A stretch of 64,000 nt of DNA from Nocardioides sambongensis (lineage in GTDB: Bacteria; Actinomycetota; Actinomycetes; Propionibacteriales; Nocardioidaceae), in contig NZ_CP041091.1 in assembly GCF_006494815.1 (NCBI RefSeq), positions 2,370,501 to 2,434,500 of the forward strand, in the 5' to 3' direction. Below are positions 1-9,450 of the stretch, in pieces. Below the pieces are notes generated by a model. The model was not told where the DNA came from. It saw nothing but the letters and a program-made list of their open reading frames with translations, and did not search any database. The position numbers were made by a program, and so were the translations under genes. The first letter of the stretch is position 1, and each line of letters starts with the position of its first letter.

Positions 1-303
1 CGGCTGGCGACGCTGGTCGAGCAGGGCATCCTGCACCGAGTGCCCTACCGCGACGACGGAGCCCGCACCCGGCACGAGTACCGGCTGACCGAGCGCGGCC
101 TCGAGCTGCAGCCGATCCTGATCGCGATCACCGCCTGGGGCGACCGGCACCTCGCCGATCAGGCGGGCCCCCCGCGCGAGTTCGTGCACCGCGACTGCGG
201 CGCCCCGGTGCACGTCGAGCTGCGCTGCACCGAGGACCACCGGGTCGACGACCGCGCGGTGGCCGGGCGCCCGGGCCCCGGCGCCCGGCGCGCCAGCGGC
301 TGA
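1..303 (+). CDS. HxlR-family transcriptional regulator, C-terminal part (cut by window edge)
   Basis: The reading frame is open from the first base of the window, so the N-terminus lies outside. The visible 100 residues begin in the wing of a winged helix (LVEQGILHRVPY, then HEYRLTERG) and continue with the AITAWGDRH segment. That order is characteristic of HxlR/MarR-like one-domain DNA-binding proteins, which sense small molecules or redox state. The tail contains a HRDCG cysteine and a short GC-rich extension. It runs towards the iron-uptake operon on the other strand, converging with it, so it need not regulate that operon. The family call is firm; the target is unknown. Confidence 0.8.
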   Translation, partial: RLATLVEQGILHRVPYRDDGARTRHEYRLTERGLELQPILIAITAWGDRHLADQAGPPREFVHRDCGAPVHVELRCTEDHRVDDRAVAGRPGPGARRASG

Positions 304-331
304 GGCCGCCGGCCAGCGGCACTCCCCGCGC

Positions 332-2467
332 TCAGGCCCGGGTGCGCGCGAGCAGGTAGACGAAGTAGGGCGCGCCGATCAGCGCGGCGATCAGGCCGGC
401 CGGGATCTGCGCCGGGGAGATCACGGTCCGTCCGATCGCGTCCGCGACGCCGACCAGCACCGCCCCGATCAGCACCGCCACCGGCACCGAGCGGGCGTGC
501 TTCGCCCCGACGAGGGCGCGTGCCATGTGTGGCGCCACGAGACCGACGAAGGCCAGCACGCCGACGGCCGCGACGCTCATCGCCGCGAGCAGCGCCGCCA
601 CCGCGAGCACCGCCAGCCGGACCCGCTCCAGGCCGACGCCGACCAGTCGCGGGGTGTCCTCGTCGAGCGCCAGCAGGTCGAGCTCGCGACGTACCAGGTA
701 GGCGACCGGGATCGCGATCACCAGCATCACCGCGACCGGCACCACCTGCTCGAAGGAGCGGCCGTAGGTGGTCCCGGACAGCCAGGTGTAGATGCGCGGG
801 GTGTCCCACGGGTTGGAGCGCACCAGGAGGAACGTGGTCAGCGCGGTCGAGCCGTACCAGGTGCCGATGCCGATCAGCAGCAGGCGGTCGGCGTCGAGTC
901 CGTGCCGCCAGGCCAGGCCGTAGACCAGGGCGAACGCGACCAGCGCGCCGATCGTCGCGCCGATCACGATCGAGGTGTTGTCGGCGGCCTGGGTGACGCC
1001 CGCCCCGGTCACCACGATGACCGCGCCGACGCCGGCGCCGCCGGTGATCCCGAGGATGCCGGGCTCGGCGAGCGGGTTGCGACAGGTGGCCTGGACCAGC
1101 GATCCGGACAGCGCGAGCGCGGCGCCGCCGAGCACCGCAGCAGCGATCCGGGGGGCCCGCTCGTCCAGCGCGAACTGGATGTTGGGTGCTCCCTCGCCGG
1201 AGAGCCAGAGCCCGATGTCGCCGGTGCGCAGCCAGGTGTCGCCGGCGAGCAGTCCGAGCAGCACCACGCCCACCGCGGCGACCACCGCGAGCACGAGCAC
1301 GACGAGGAATCGGCTGCGACTGCGCACGCCGACCCGGGCGGCGGGCGGCTGGCGGGTCGGGCCGGAGTCGCGGCTGCCGCGGGCGAGCGCGATCATCACC
1401 ACGGCGCCGACCAGCGTGGTCGCGATGCCGGTGGGGATCGCCAGCGCCTCCTCGGCGCCGAGCAGGGCCCGGACCAGGGCGTCGGCGGCCACCACCGCGA
1501 GCGCGCCGGTCAGGCCGGCGGCCGGAATCAGCACCGCGTGCCGGTTGAGCGCGGGCAGGAACCGGCCGAGCAGTCGGACGATGGCCGGCGCGAAGAGCCC
1601 GACGAAGCCGATCGGGCCGGCTAGGGTCACCGCGGCCGCGGTCAGCAGCACGGCCAGGATGGTGCCGAGGGCACGGGTGGAGCGGACCGGGACCCCGAGC
1701 ACCGACGCCGAGTCGTCGCCGAGCCCCAACAGGTCGAGGCGGCGCGAGAGTGCCAGCGCCGCAATCGTGGCCAGTACGACGACAGGCGCAGCCCGCTCGA
1801 ACGAGCGCAGGTCGAGCTGGGTCAGCGAGCCGCTCCCCCAGGCGAACAGCGCCGTGGTCTCCTCGTCGAAGAGGATCAGCAGGGTCGACGTGGCCGCCTG
1901 CAGGGCGAGCGCGACCGCCGAGCCCGCCAGCACCAGCCGGGTCGTCGAGGTGCCCGCGCCACCGGCCAGGCCGAGCACCAGACCGGCCGCCAGGAGACCG
2001 CCGACGAAAGCGGTCAGCCCGGACGCCCACACCGGCACCGCGAGGCCGAACGCGGCGACCATGGTGACCGCGAGGTAGGCGCCGCCGGTGACTGCCAGCG
2101 TGTCCGGCGAGGCCAGTGCGTTGCGCGCCAGCGACTGGAACAGGGCACCGGCCACGCCGAGGGCGAAGCCGACCGCGATCCCGGCCGCCAGCCGGGGGAT
2201 CCGGGAGCCGAGCAGGAGGTCCCAGGTGTCGACGTCACCGGCGGAGGCGCCACCGAAGGCCCAACGCACGATGTCGGTCGCACCGACGCCGGAGGTGCCC
2301 TGGGTGAGGTGCCACAACGACACCCCGAGCAGGCCGAGCAGGAGCAGCAGCAGCGCGCCGGTGGCGCTCAGCGCCCCGGCCGCACCGACGCGTGCCGGAC
2401 CGACCCGTGCCGGACCGGCCGGCACGTCCGTCGGCGTGGCGACCCGGGTCGCCTGCTGCTGCTCCAC
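332..2467 (-). CDS. Fused FecCD-type iron-siderophore ABC permease (two permease halves in one chain)
   Basis: The 711-residue protein contains two tandem FecCD/BtuC-like permease domains, about twice the usual length, as in FhuB. Each half carries the family loop: RNALASPDTLAVTGGA in the first and RNPLAEPGILGITGGA in the second. Many hydrophobic helices surround both. It forms the membrane channel that moves ferric siderophore into the cytoplasm. It is the last gene of a three-gene operon: ATPase, binding lipoprotein, then this permease, with 16 bases after the lipoprotein stop. Because the two halves are fused, no separate second permease subunit is expected. The exact siderophore cannot be told from sequence. 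Confidence 0.92.
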   Translation of the reverse strand: MEQQQATRVATPTDVPAGPARVGPARVGAAGALSATGALLLLLLGLLGVSLWHLTQGTSGVGATDIVRWAFGGASAGDVDTWDLLLGSRIPRLAAGIAVGFALGVAGALFQSLARNALASPDTLAVTGGAYLAVTMVAAFGLAVPVWASGLTAFVGGLLAAGLVLGLAGGAGTSTTRLVLAGSAVALALQAATSTLLILFDEETTALFAWGSGSLTQLDLRSFERAAPVVVLATIAALALSRRLDLLGLGDDSASVLGVPVRSTRALGTILAVLLTAAAVTLAGPIGFVGLFAPAIVRLLGRFLPALNRHAVLIPAAGLTGALAVVAADALVRALLGAEEALAIPTGIATTLVGAVVMIALARGSRDSGPTRQPPAARVGVRSRSRFLVVLVLAVVAAVGVVLLGLLAGDTWLRTGDIGLWLSGEGAPNIQFALDERAPRIAAAVLGGAALALSGSLVQATCRNPLAEPGILGITGGAGVGAVIVVTGAGVTQAADNTSIVIGATIGALVAFALVYGLAWRHGLDADRLLLIGIGTWYGSTALTTFLLVRSNPWDTPRIYTWLSGTTYGRSFEQVVPVAVMLVIAIPVAYLVRRELDLLALDEDTPRLVGVGLERVRLAVLAVAALLAAMSVAAVGVLAFVGLVAPHMARALVGAKHARSVPVAVLIGAVLVGVADAIGRTVISPAQIPAGLIAALIGAPYFVYLLARTRA

Positions 2468-2483
2468 TCGTGGTCCTCCCTGC

Positions 2484-3500
2484 TCAGTCGGTCAGCAGGT
2501 CGACGTACGCGTCGATGACCTGCTCACCCGAGCGCGGGCCGCCGAAGGTCCAGATGCCCGGCGGGAAGGCGTGGTCGCGGCCCTCGGCGACGGCCGGGAT
2601 GCTCTGCCAGACCTTGTTCTTGGCCAGCTCGGTCATCACGTCGCCCTCGGGGTCGGTGGTGCCGGTGTGGAAGAAGGTGGCATCGCCGACCTTGGTCATC
2701 CCCTCGATGTCGGTCTGCCCCAGTCCGTAGGCCTCGTCGACCTTGCCGGTCCAGGCGTTGGTCATGCCCAGCTCCTCGCCGATCTCGCCGAGGAAGGAGC
2801 CCTGCCCGAAGGGCCGGATCGCGACGTTGCCGCCCTGGACCCAGCCGTCGAAGTAGATGAACTCGTCGACGTCGGTCGCGGCGACCGCCTCCTTGCCCTC
2901 GGCGAGGGCGTCCTCGAAGTCCTCGACCACGTCGGCAGCGCGGTCCTCACGACCGGTGGCCTGGGCGATCAGCTCGAAGGTCGCGATCATGTTGCCGATC
3001 GGGTCGGCCGCGTCGGCGCCCTTGGTCGCCAGCACCGGCACGTCGTACTTCTCCAGCTGCTTGATGATGTCGTCGTCGGCCGAGTAGGCCTCGACGATCA
3101 CCAGGTCGGGGCTGGTGTCGAAGAGCGTGCCGAGGTTCGGCTCCTGACGGGTGCCGACGTCCTGGACGCCCTCGGGCAGCTCCTCGGCCGTGTCCCAGGT
3201 CGTGTAGCCAGCGCCGTCGGCAACCGCGACCGGGGTGAGGCAGAGCGAGAGCACGTCCTCGGTCTGCTGCCACTCCAGGACCGCGACCCGCTCGGCCGGC
3301 TTGTCGAGCTCGACGCTGCGGCCGAACGAGTCGGTGAGGCTGACCGCGTCGGTCGACGTGGTGGTCTCGTCGTCGGCGCAGTCGGCGGAGTCGTTGGCGA
3401 CCGGCGCCTCGGAGTCCGCGTCGGTCTCGGTGGTGCCGCAGGCAACCAGCAGCAGCGCGAGCGGCGCGGTCAGCGCAGCAGCGATCGAGCGTGTCTTCAT
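2484..3500 (-). CDS. Iron-siderophore ABC transporter substrate-binding lipoprotein
   Basis: The 338-residue protein starts with a lipoprotein signal (LLLVAC, lipid-anchored Cys at residue 21) and a low-complexity acidic linker. It then shows the two-lobed FecB/FhuD-type periplasmic-binding fold: RVAVLEWQQTEDVLSLCLTPVAVADG near the start and SPDLVIVEAYSADD further on. It would hold ferric siderophore outside the membrane and deliver it to the fused permease encoded next. It lies between the ATPase gene and the permease gene on the same strand. The closeness of the genes and the iron box upstream support iron-controlled expression. Confidence 0.92.
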   Translation of the reverse strand: MKTRSIAAALTAPLALLLVACGTTETDADSEAPVANDSADCADDETTTSTDAVSLTDSFGRSVELDKPAERVAVLEWQQTEDVLSLCLTPVAVADGAGYTTWDTAEELPEGVQDVGTRQEPNLGTLFDTSPDLVIVEAYSADDDIIKQLEKYDVPVLATKGADAADPIGNMIATFELIAQATGREDRAADVVEDFEDALAEGKEAVAATDVDEFIYFDGWVQGGNVAIRPFGQGSFLGEIGEELGMTNAWTGKVDEAYGLGQTDIEGMTKVGDATFFHTGTTDPEGDVMTELAKNKVWQSIPAVAEGRDHAFPPGIWTFGGPRSGEQVIDAYVDLLTD

Positions 3501-3553
3501 CGGGTCCTCGTGGATGACGGGGCCGGGTTCTCCCCGGCCGGAACGGTCGGCGC

Positions 3554-4366
3554 TCAGCGGCGCCGCTGGTGGTGCTTGCCCTGCGCCTCGACCCGCACCA
3601 GACCCGTCTCCGGGTCGACGACGGTGCGGATGGGCAGGCCGTAGACCTCGCTGAGATGCTCGGAGGTCAGTACGTCGACGGCCGCGCCGGCGGCGCGGAT
3701 CCGTCCGTGGTGCAGCAGCACGACCTCGTCGGCCACCGAGGCCGCGTGGTTGAGGTCGTGCAGCACGACGCCGAGCGCGGTGCCGTGGTGGTCCGCGAGG
3801 TCGCGGACCAGGTCCAGGATCTCCACCTGGTAGCGCAGGTCGAGATGGTTGGTCGGCTCGTCGAGCAGCAGGACGCCGGTGTCCTGGGCCAGACAGGTGG
3901 CGAGCCAGACGCGCTGCAGCTCGCCGCCGCTGAGCTGGTCCACCGGCCGGTCGGCCATCACGTCGATGCCGGTGACCTCCATCGCGTGGTCGATCGCGGC
4001 GCGGTCGGCCTCGCTGACCGCGGCGAAACGGCCGCGGTGGGGGTGGCGCCCGAACGCGACCACGTCACGAACGACGAGCCCGGACGGATGCGGCCGGGAC
4101 TGGGAGAGCAGGGTGACGCGGCGAGCGAACTCCCGCGAGGAGAGCGGCGCGGCGTCCGCGCCGTCCACCCGTACCCGGCCATCGGCGATCGGATGCAACC
4201 GGGCCAGCGAGCGCAGGACCGTCGACTTGCCGCTGCCGTTGGGGCCGATCAGCGCGGTGACCGCACCGGCCTCCAGGTGGACGGAGACGCCGTGCACGAC
4301 CACCTCGCGGTGGTAGCCGAGGACGAGATCGTCGCCCTGGAGGGCGGGGACGACAGTGGAGATCAC
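3554..4366 (-). CDS. Iron-siderophore ABC transporter ATP-binding protein
   Basis: The 270-residue ATPase shows Walker A (GPNGSGKST), the ABC signature (LSGGELQR) and Walker B with the H-bearing switch (VLLLDEPTNHLD), matching FecE/FhuC. It powers the fused permease. I chose the GTG at 4366 because a longer reading to 4429 would put the iron box inside the coding region. With this start the operator ends three bases upstream, so the transcript may be leaderless. It is the first gene of the three-gene uptake operon. Confidence 0.88.
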   Translation of the reverse strand: MISTVVPALQGDDLVLGYHREVVVHGVSVHLEAGAVTALIGPNGSGKSTVLRSLARLHPIADGRVRVDGADAAPLSSREFARRVTLLSQSRPHPSGLVVRDVVAFGRHPHRGRFAAVSEADRAAIDHAMEVTGIDVMADRPVDQLSGGELQRVWLATCLAQDTGVLLLDEPTNHLDLRYQVEILDLVRDLADHHGTALGVVLHDLNHAASVADEVVLLHHGRIRAAGAAVDVLTSEHLSEVYGLPIRTVVDPETGLVRVEAQGKHHQRRR

Positions 4367-4369
4367 GAA

Positions 4370-4387
4370 AGGAAAGGCTAACCTAAC
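4370..4387 (-). promoter_or_regulatory. IdeR/DtxR-type iron box
   Basis: Read on the minus strand this is GTTAGGTTAGCCTTTCCT, close to the IdeR/DtxR operator consensus with its TTAGGTTAGCCT half. It sits immediately before the siderophore-uptake operon, where Fe(II)-loaded regulator would block transcription when iron is plentiful. One half-site is well conserved and the other is degenerate. Confidence 0.75.
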
Positions 4388-4486
4388 CCGTTCCAGGCCT
4401 GGTGATGAGGGTCGCGGTGTCAGCATCACGGCCCGCCCCGGCTGTTGGCGTGCGAGCGAAGAGAGCCTCGAGACCGCCGCCGTGGA

Positions 4487-6298
4487 TCAGGACGACTGTC
4501 GCAGGGCCCAGTCCCGGATCCGGTCGATCCGCTTCTGCAGCTGGTCGGCGTTGGCGACCGCCGCTGCCGGCCCACCGCACTCCTTGCGCAGCGCGGCATG
4601 GGTGATCCCGTGCGGCTGGCCGGTGCGGTGGTTCCAGGCGCCGACCAGCCCGTTCAGCTCGCGGCGCAGCACGGCGAGGTGCTCGTGGGTGGCGACCTGG
4701 GCGACGCTGTCCGGCTCGGGCGAGGCGCCCAGGGCCTCCCGCGCCTTGCGCTGGGCCTGGCGGCGGTCGTCCTGTCGCTTGCGCAACAGGTCCTTCATCT
4801 GGTCCGGCTCGAGCAGACCAGGGATGCCGAGGAAGTCCATCTCCTCCTCCGAGCCGACCTGCACCTCGCCCTCGTGGCCGAACTGGGCTCCGTCGTAGAG
4901 CGCATGGTCGAACCGGGCCTGCGAGCCGAGGGCCTCGAAGGACTCCCCGTCCAGCTCGGAGGAGGCGGACTCCGAGGCCTGCGCCCGCGCCATCAGGTCC
5001 TCCTCGGCGGCGAAGATGTCGCCCTCGTCGGCGCCCTTCGGACGGCCGAGCACGTGGTCGCGCTGCATCTCCAGCTCGCCGGCGAAACGCAGCAGGCCGG
5101 GCACCGAGGGCAGGAAGACCGAGGCGATCTCGCCGCGGGTGCGGGCACGGACGAAGCGGCCGACCGCCTGGGCGAAGAACAGCGGGGTGGAGGTGGTGGT
5201 GGCCCAGACGCCCACCGAGAGACGCGGGACGTCGACGCCTTCGGAGACCATCCGCACCGCGACCATCCACCGGCTGTCGCTCTCGCTGAACTCCGAGATC
5301 TTCTTCGACGCCGCCTTCTCGTCGGAGAGCACCACCGTGGCCGACTCACCGGTGATCTGCTTGAGCAGCTTGGCGTAGGCACGGGCGGAGTCCTGGTCGG
5401 AGGCGATCACCAGGCCCCCGGCGTCCGGCACGTGCCGGCGCACCTCGGAGAGCCGCTTGTCGGCGGCGGCGAGCACCGACGGGATCCAGGACCCGTTCGG
5501 GTCGAGCGCGGTGCGCAGCGCCTGTGCGGTGAGGTCCTTGGTCATCGGCCCGCCCAGATCGGCGGCGACCTCGTCGCCGGCCCGGGTGCGCCAGCTCATC
5601 GCTCCGGAGTAAGCCAGGAACAGGACCGGACGCACCACGTGGTCGGCGAGCGCCTCGGCGTAGCCGTAGGTGTAGTCGGCGCGGGACGTCGGCACGCCGC
5701 CCGCCCCCGGCTCGTAGCCGACGAACGGGATCGGGTTGACGTCCGAGCGGAACGGGGTGCCGGTCAGCGCGAGGCGCCGGGCCGCAGGCTCGAACGCCTC
5801 GCGCACGCCCTCACCCCAGGTCAGCGAGTCACCCGCGTGGTGGATCTCGTCGAGGATCACCAGCGTCTTGAACCGCTCGGTGCGGATCCGCAGGGCCAGC
5901 GGGTTCACCCCGACCCCGGCGTAGGTGACCGCCACACCGACGAAGTCGCTGGAGATCTTGCCCTTGCCCGCCGAATAGCTCGGGTCGATCGGGATGCCGG
6001 CCTTCTCCGCCGCCGCCGCCCACTGGGTCTTCAGGTGCTCGGTGGGTGCCACCACGATCAGCCGGTCGACGATCCGCCGACCGAGCAGCTCGGCGGCCAC
6101 CGAGAGGGCGAAGGTCGTCTTGCCCGCACCCGGCGTGGCGACCGCCAGGAAGTCGCGCGGGCCGCGCTCGAGGTAGTCGGTCAGCGCCGCCGACTGCCAG
6201 GCACGCAGGGACTGGGCGGTCCCCCAGGCGGCGCGCTCCGGCCACGCCGGCCCGAGGCCGGTGCGCGGGAGCGCGACGCCGTCGGCGTCGCCCGTCAC
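4487..6298 (-). CDS. DEAD/DEAH-box helicase of the actinobacterial DUF3039-linked type
   Basis: The 603-residue protein has Walker A (ATPGAGKTT), a DEIH box in LVILDEIHHAGDS, the LTGTPFRSD motif III and a C-terminal motif VI (QAVGRFVRARTRG), the layout of a superfamily 2 DNA/RNA translocase. A helical tail of about 170 residues follows the helicase core. Start GTG 6298 overlaps the stop of the DUF3039 gene as GTGA, so the two are translationally coupled. The substrate is unknown; the pairing with DUF3039 is common in actinobacteria. Confidence 0.85.
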   Translation of the reverse strand: MTGDADGVALPRTGLGPAWPERAAWGTAQSLRAWQSAALTDYLERGPRDFLAVATPGAGKTTFALSVAAELLGRRIVDRLIVVAPTEHLKTQWAAAAEKAGIPIDPSYSAGKGKISSDFVGVAVTYAGVGVNPLALRIRTERFKTLVILDEIHHAGDSLTWGEGVREAFEPAARRLALTGTPFRSDVNPIPFVGYEPGAGGVPTSRADYTYGYAEALADHVVRPVLFLAYSGAMSWRTRAGDEVAADLGGPMTKDLTAQALRTALDPNGSWIPSVLAAADKRLSEVRRHVPDAGGLVIASDQDSARAYAKLLKQITGESATVVLSDEKAASKKISEFSESDSRWMVAVRMVSEGVDVPRLSVGVWATTTSTPLFFAQAVGRFVRARTRGEIASVFLPSVPGLLRFAGELEMQRDHVLGRPKGADEGDIFAAEEDLMARAQASESASSELDGESFEALGSQARFDHALYDGAQFGHEGEVQVGSEEEMDFLGIPGLLEPDQMKDLLRKRQDDRRQAQRKAREALGASPEPDSVAQVATHEHLAVLRRELNGLVGAWNHRTGQPHGITHAALRKECGGPAAAVANADQLQKRIDRIRDWALRQSS

Positions 6299-6570
6299 TC
6301 GCCAGAGCCCTGGTCGCCACCCTGGCCGTCGCCCTGGAGCTCGTCCCAGATCTCCTTGCACTCCGGGCACACCGGGAACTTCTCCGGGGAGCGACTGGGC
6401 ACCCAGACCTTGCCGCACAGCGCGACCACGGGGGTCCCCATCACCATCGCCTCGGTGAGCTTCTCCTTGGCGACGTAGTGACTCATTCGGTCGTGGTCAC
6501 CGGAGTCGGTCGGGACGGTACGGCGGTCCTCGCGGACATCCGTTTCTGTCGAGAATCCGATGGTGGTCAC
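6295..6570 (-). CDS. DUF3039 domain protein
   Basis: This 91-residue protein has the DUF3039 pattern: SHYVAKEKLTEAMVMGTPVV, then ALCGKVWVPSRSP and CPECKEIW. The single Cys of LCG plus the CPEC pair suggest a small metal-binding site. Its GTG start overlaps the stop of the MFS gene and its stop overlaps the helicase start, both as GTGA, so it is part of one tightly packed transcript. No biochemical function is established for the family. Confidence 0.85.
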   Translation of the reverse strand: MTTIGFSTETDVREDRRTVPTDSGDHDRMSHYVAKEKLTEAMVMGTPVVALCGKVWVPSRSPEKFPVCPECKEIWDELQGDGQGGDQGSGE

Positions 6571-8069
6571 GAACGGGAGTCTACGGGAGCCGCCTCGGAC
6601 TCCGGTGCGTCCTCCCCGTGTCCGCCGCCGACATCCAGATCGGCCGGCAGATCACGCCAGAGGAGCAGCGCGACCACCGCCACCACCGCGCCCGCGAGCA
6701 GGCCCACCATCGCGAACGCGTCCCCGTACGACGCCAGCGCCGCCCCCTCGACCGCACTCCCGACCGCCCCGGTGACGGACTCCAGCGCGGAGTCCGGCGC
6801 GTCGGCCGGCAGACCGGAGCGGTAGAGCACCCCGGCGATGCTGCCCAGCACGGCCACGCCGAGCACGCCGCCGATCTCGTAGGACATCTCCTCCATCGCG
6901 GCCGCCGACCCGGCCTTGTCCGCCGGGGCGCTGCCCATGATCAGCGCCGAGGCGAGGCCGAGCGCCGCCGTACCGAAGCCGACGAGCAGGAGGGCGACCG
7001 CGACGCCGGTGTACTCCAACGGACGGGGCAGCAGGCCGAGGGTGAGCAGCCCGGCCGCCAGCAGGGCCATGCCGCCGACGACCACGGGCCGGGCTCCGAT
7101 CCGCTCCGCGAGGCGCGGCGCGAAGGGCGGGCCGATCAGGCCCCCGATCGCCATCGGGAGCAGGGCGACGCCGGTGCGGATCGGCGACCACCCCTGGACC
7201 ACCTGCATCCACTGACTGCCGAGGAAGAGCAGTACCATCAGGGCGGTGCTGGTCACCAGCGCGCCGACCACCCCGGACCGGAACACCCGGTCGGCGAAGA
7301 GGCGGACCTCGAGCATCGGCTCGTCCTGGGCCAGGCAGCGGCGCACGAACGCGGTGAGCACCACCGCTCCGACCGCGACGAGGCCCACACCGAGCAGGTC
7401 CGGGTGCTTGGCCAGGTGCTTGATCCCGTAGACCGCGGCCACCATCCCGCCGACGGAGAGCACGATGCCCGCGGCGTCGATCCGGCCGGGCCGGGCCGAG
7501 CGGCTCTCGGGCAGGAAGCACAGGCCCGCCGCCACCCCGAGCGCCATCACCGGCACGTTGACCAGGAACGCGGCATGCCAGCTGAACGCCTCCAGCAGGG
7601 CGCCGCCGATGATCGGTCCGATCGCACCGCCGACCGCGGCGGTCGCCGCCCACAGGCCGAGGGCGAAGGCCCGCTCGCGGGCGTCCGGGAAGAGCACCCG
7701 GATCAGCGAGAGCGTGGCCGGCATGATCAGCGCGCCGCCGACCCCGAGCACGGCGCGGATCGCGATGACCTCACCGGAGGAGTCGGCGACCAGCGCGGCG
7801 GCGGAGGCCGCGGCGAAGAGCCCGAAGCCGATCAGCAGGGTGCGGCGGCGACCCCACCGGTCGCCGATCGCGGCCGCCGGCACGAGCAGCCCGGCGAGGA
7901 CCAGCGCGTAGACGTCCACGATCCACAGCTGGGCGACGGTGCCGGTGCCGAGGTCGCGGCTCAGGTCGGGCAGGGCCACGTTGAGGATGGTCATGTCCAT
8001 CACGACCACCAGCAGGCTGGCGGCCAGCACGGCAAGGCCGGCCCAGCGGCGGGTGGCGGGCGCGCTCAC
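6567..8069 (-). CDS. MFS drug-efflux transporter, DHA2 family
   Basis: The 500-residue membrane protein begins with LVVVMDMTILNVALPDLSRD, the helix-1 motif of the DHA2 (14-helix) drug:proton antiporters, followed by the loop GDRWGRRRTLL (motif A). Hydrophobic segments continue to the end. It should export hydrophobic compounds using the proton gradient. It starts at GTG 8069, overlapping the stop of the TetR gene as GTGA, so regulator and pump are made from one message. The substrate is unknown. Confidence 0.9.
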   Translation of the reverse strand: MSAPATRRWAGLAVLAASLLVVVMDMTILNVALPDLSRDLGTGTVAQLWIVDVYALVLAGLLVPAAAIGDRWGRRRTLLIGFGLFAAASAAALVADSSGEVIAIRAVLGVGGALIMPATLSLIRVLFPDARERAFALGLWAATAAVGGAIGPIIGGALLEAFSWHAAFLVNVPVMALGVAAGLCFLPESRSARPGRIDAAGIVLSVGGMVAAVYGIKHLAKHPDLLGVGLVAVGAVVLTAFVRRCLAQDEPMLEVRLFADRVFRSGVVGALVTSTALMVLLFLGSQWMQVVQGWSPIRTGVALLPMAIGGLIGPPFAPRLAERIGARPVVVGGMALLAAGLLTLGLLPRPLEYTGVAVALLLVGFGTAALGLASALIMGSAPADKAGSAAAMEEMSYEIGGVLGVAVLGSIAGVLYRSGLPADAPDSALESVTGAVGSAVEGAALASYGDAFAMVGLLAGAVVAVVALLLWRDLPADLDVGGGHGEDAPESEAAPVDSRS

Positions 8070-8638
8070 CGGTCACCTCCGTCGACGAGGAGTCCGTCGA
8101 ACAGCGTGCGACGCACCATCGCCGCCCCGTCCCGTCGGGCGAGGTCCCCGTCGCGCAGCCCGTCCTGCACGGCGACCAGGAGGCCGTAGACGGCGTGACC
8201 GACCCAGCGTGGCGAGGCATCGGCGCGCAGCACGCCGACCTGCTGCGCCGCAGCATAGAGGCCGACCTCGACCTCGAAGAGCTCGGCGCAGCGCGCCCGG
8301 AGGTCCTCGGCCGACATGACGGCGATGTCGGTCAGGGCGACGCCGAAGCCCTCGAGGTCGTCGACGTACCGGGCGATCAGCTCGTCGATGCAGTCCCGGA
8401 TCCGGTCGGCGTCACCGGAGGCCGCGACCTCGTCGATGCCGGCCGCCGCCATGCTCTGCGACCAACGGTCCAGCGAGCGGCTGCCGATCTCGTGGAGCAG
8501 CGCCTCACGGCTGCTGTAGTGGCGGTGCAGGGTGGCGCGACCGATCCCGGCCGCGGCCGCGATCTGGGCCATCGACGCGGTCGGGTCGTCGTTGAGGCAG
8601 CGCTGGGCCGCCGCGAGCACGGAGTCATTGGTCGACAT
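8066..8638 (-). CDS. TetR-family repressor of the efflux operon
   Basis: This 190-residue protein has a TetR N-terminal helix-turn-helix (MAQIAAAAGIGRATLHRHY) followed by the SSREALLHEI helix and a variable ligand-binding domain. A palindrome lies just upstream of its start, which fits autoregulation. Because the downstream MFS gene overlaps it, the whole operon (regulator, pump, DUF3039, helicase) is probably derepressed when a pump substrate binds. The ligand is unknown. Confidence 0.9.
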   Translation of the reverse strand: MSTNDSVLAAAQRCLNDDPTASMAQIAAAAGIGRATLHRHYSSREALLHEIGSRSLDRWSQSMAAAGIDEVAASGDADRIRDCIDELIARYVDDLEGFGVALTDIAVMSAEDLRARCAELFEVEVGLYAAAQQVGVLRADASPRWVGHAVYGLLVAVQDGLRDGDLARRDGAAMVRRTLFDGLLVDGGDR

Positions 8639-8648
8639 CGGAACCTCC

Positions 8649-8688
8649 TGAGACAGTAGTGTCTCATTTGAGGCGTGAATGTCTCAAA
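8649..8688. promoter_or_regulatory. Palindromic operator pair upstream of tetR-MFS operon
   Basis: TGAGACAGTAGTGTCTCA (8649-8666) is a perfect inverted repeat with 7-base arms. It is followed by a weaker TTGAG/CTCAA pair at 8668-8688 that again includes GTCTCA. Spacing and position just before the TetR start fit a TetR operator. Confidence 0.7.
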
Positions 8689-8712
8689 CGAGCGCATTCG
8701 CCGACGCGAGGA

Positions 8713-9297
8713 TCAGTTCAGCTCGGGATCCGCCGGCCGGGTCAGGTGCAGTGCCAGGTCGCCGGGCTGGCGTCGCATCACCCGGCGCCAGAGATCTCGC
8801 GTGTCGCCGCTGAAGACGTCGTCGGAGACCGCCGGTACGACGTACCAGCTCCCCTCCGCGATCTCGCCCTCGAGCTGGCCCGCGCCCCACCCGGCGTACC
8901 CGGCGAAGATCCGCAGCCGGTGCACCGTGCCCTCGACGAGCTCGGTCGGGGTGTCCAGGTCGAGCAGACCGACGTTCTCCCACAGCCGTTGGAAGCCGGC
9001 CGCACCCTCGCCGTCACCGAGCGCCTCGGCGACCGCGAGTGCACCGTCGGTGGAGACCGGGCCGCCCTGGAAGAGCACCTCCGGGTCCTCGACGACCTCG
9101 CCCCACGCACCGAGCACCTCTCCCACCGGGACGACCGAGGGGCGGTTGAGCACCACGCCGAGGGCTCCCTCGGCGTTGACGTCGAGGAGCAGCACGACGG
9201 TGTCCGCGAAGTTCGGATCCAGCAGCTCGGGACTCGCCAGGAGCAGCATCCCCGGGGCCGGCGCAGCGGTCGTGCTCACCGCTCCATCATGACCCAT
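8713..9297 (-). CDS. YqgE/AlgH family protein (DUF179)
   Basis: The 194-residue protein matches the YqgE/AlgH family: GMLLLASPELLDPNFADTVV at the N-terminus, then GVVLNRPS, LFQGGPVS and FAGYAGWGAGQLEGEI, all hallmarks in the right order. It is a soluble cytoplasmic protein. The family was once linked to alginate regulation, but its biochemical role is still unclear. An alternative GTG start at 9279 would remove six residues. It stands alone, divergent from nothing obvious. Confidence 0.9.
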   Translation of the reverse strand: MGHDGAVSTTAAPAPGMLLLASPELLDPNFADTVVLLLDVNAEGALGVVLNRPSVVPVGEVLGAWGEVVEDPEVLFQGGPVSTDGALAVAEALGDGEGAAGFQRLWENVGLLDLDTPTELVEGTVHRLRIFAGYAGWGAGQLEGEIAEGSWYVVPAVSDDVFSGDTRDLWRRVMRRQPGDLALHLTRPADPELN

Positions 9298-9450
9298 CGC
9301 AGGACGAGGTCGACCCCGGACCGTGCCGCGGGGAGGGAGGGAGGTGCGGCAGGTCCGGGGCCGAGTCCGGGGCCCGAGGCGAGCCTCGGCGGGGGCGGGG
9401 GCGGAGGCGGTCCGGAGATCGGGCGGTGATCAGCCGGTGGTCAGCCGGGA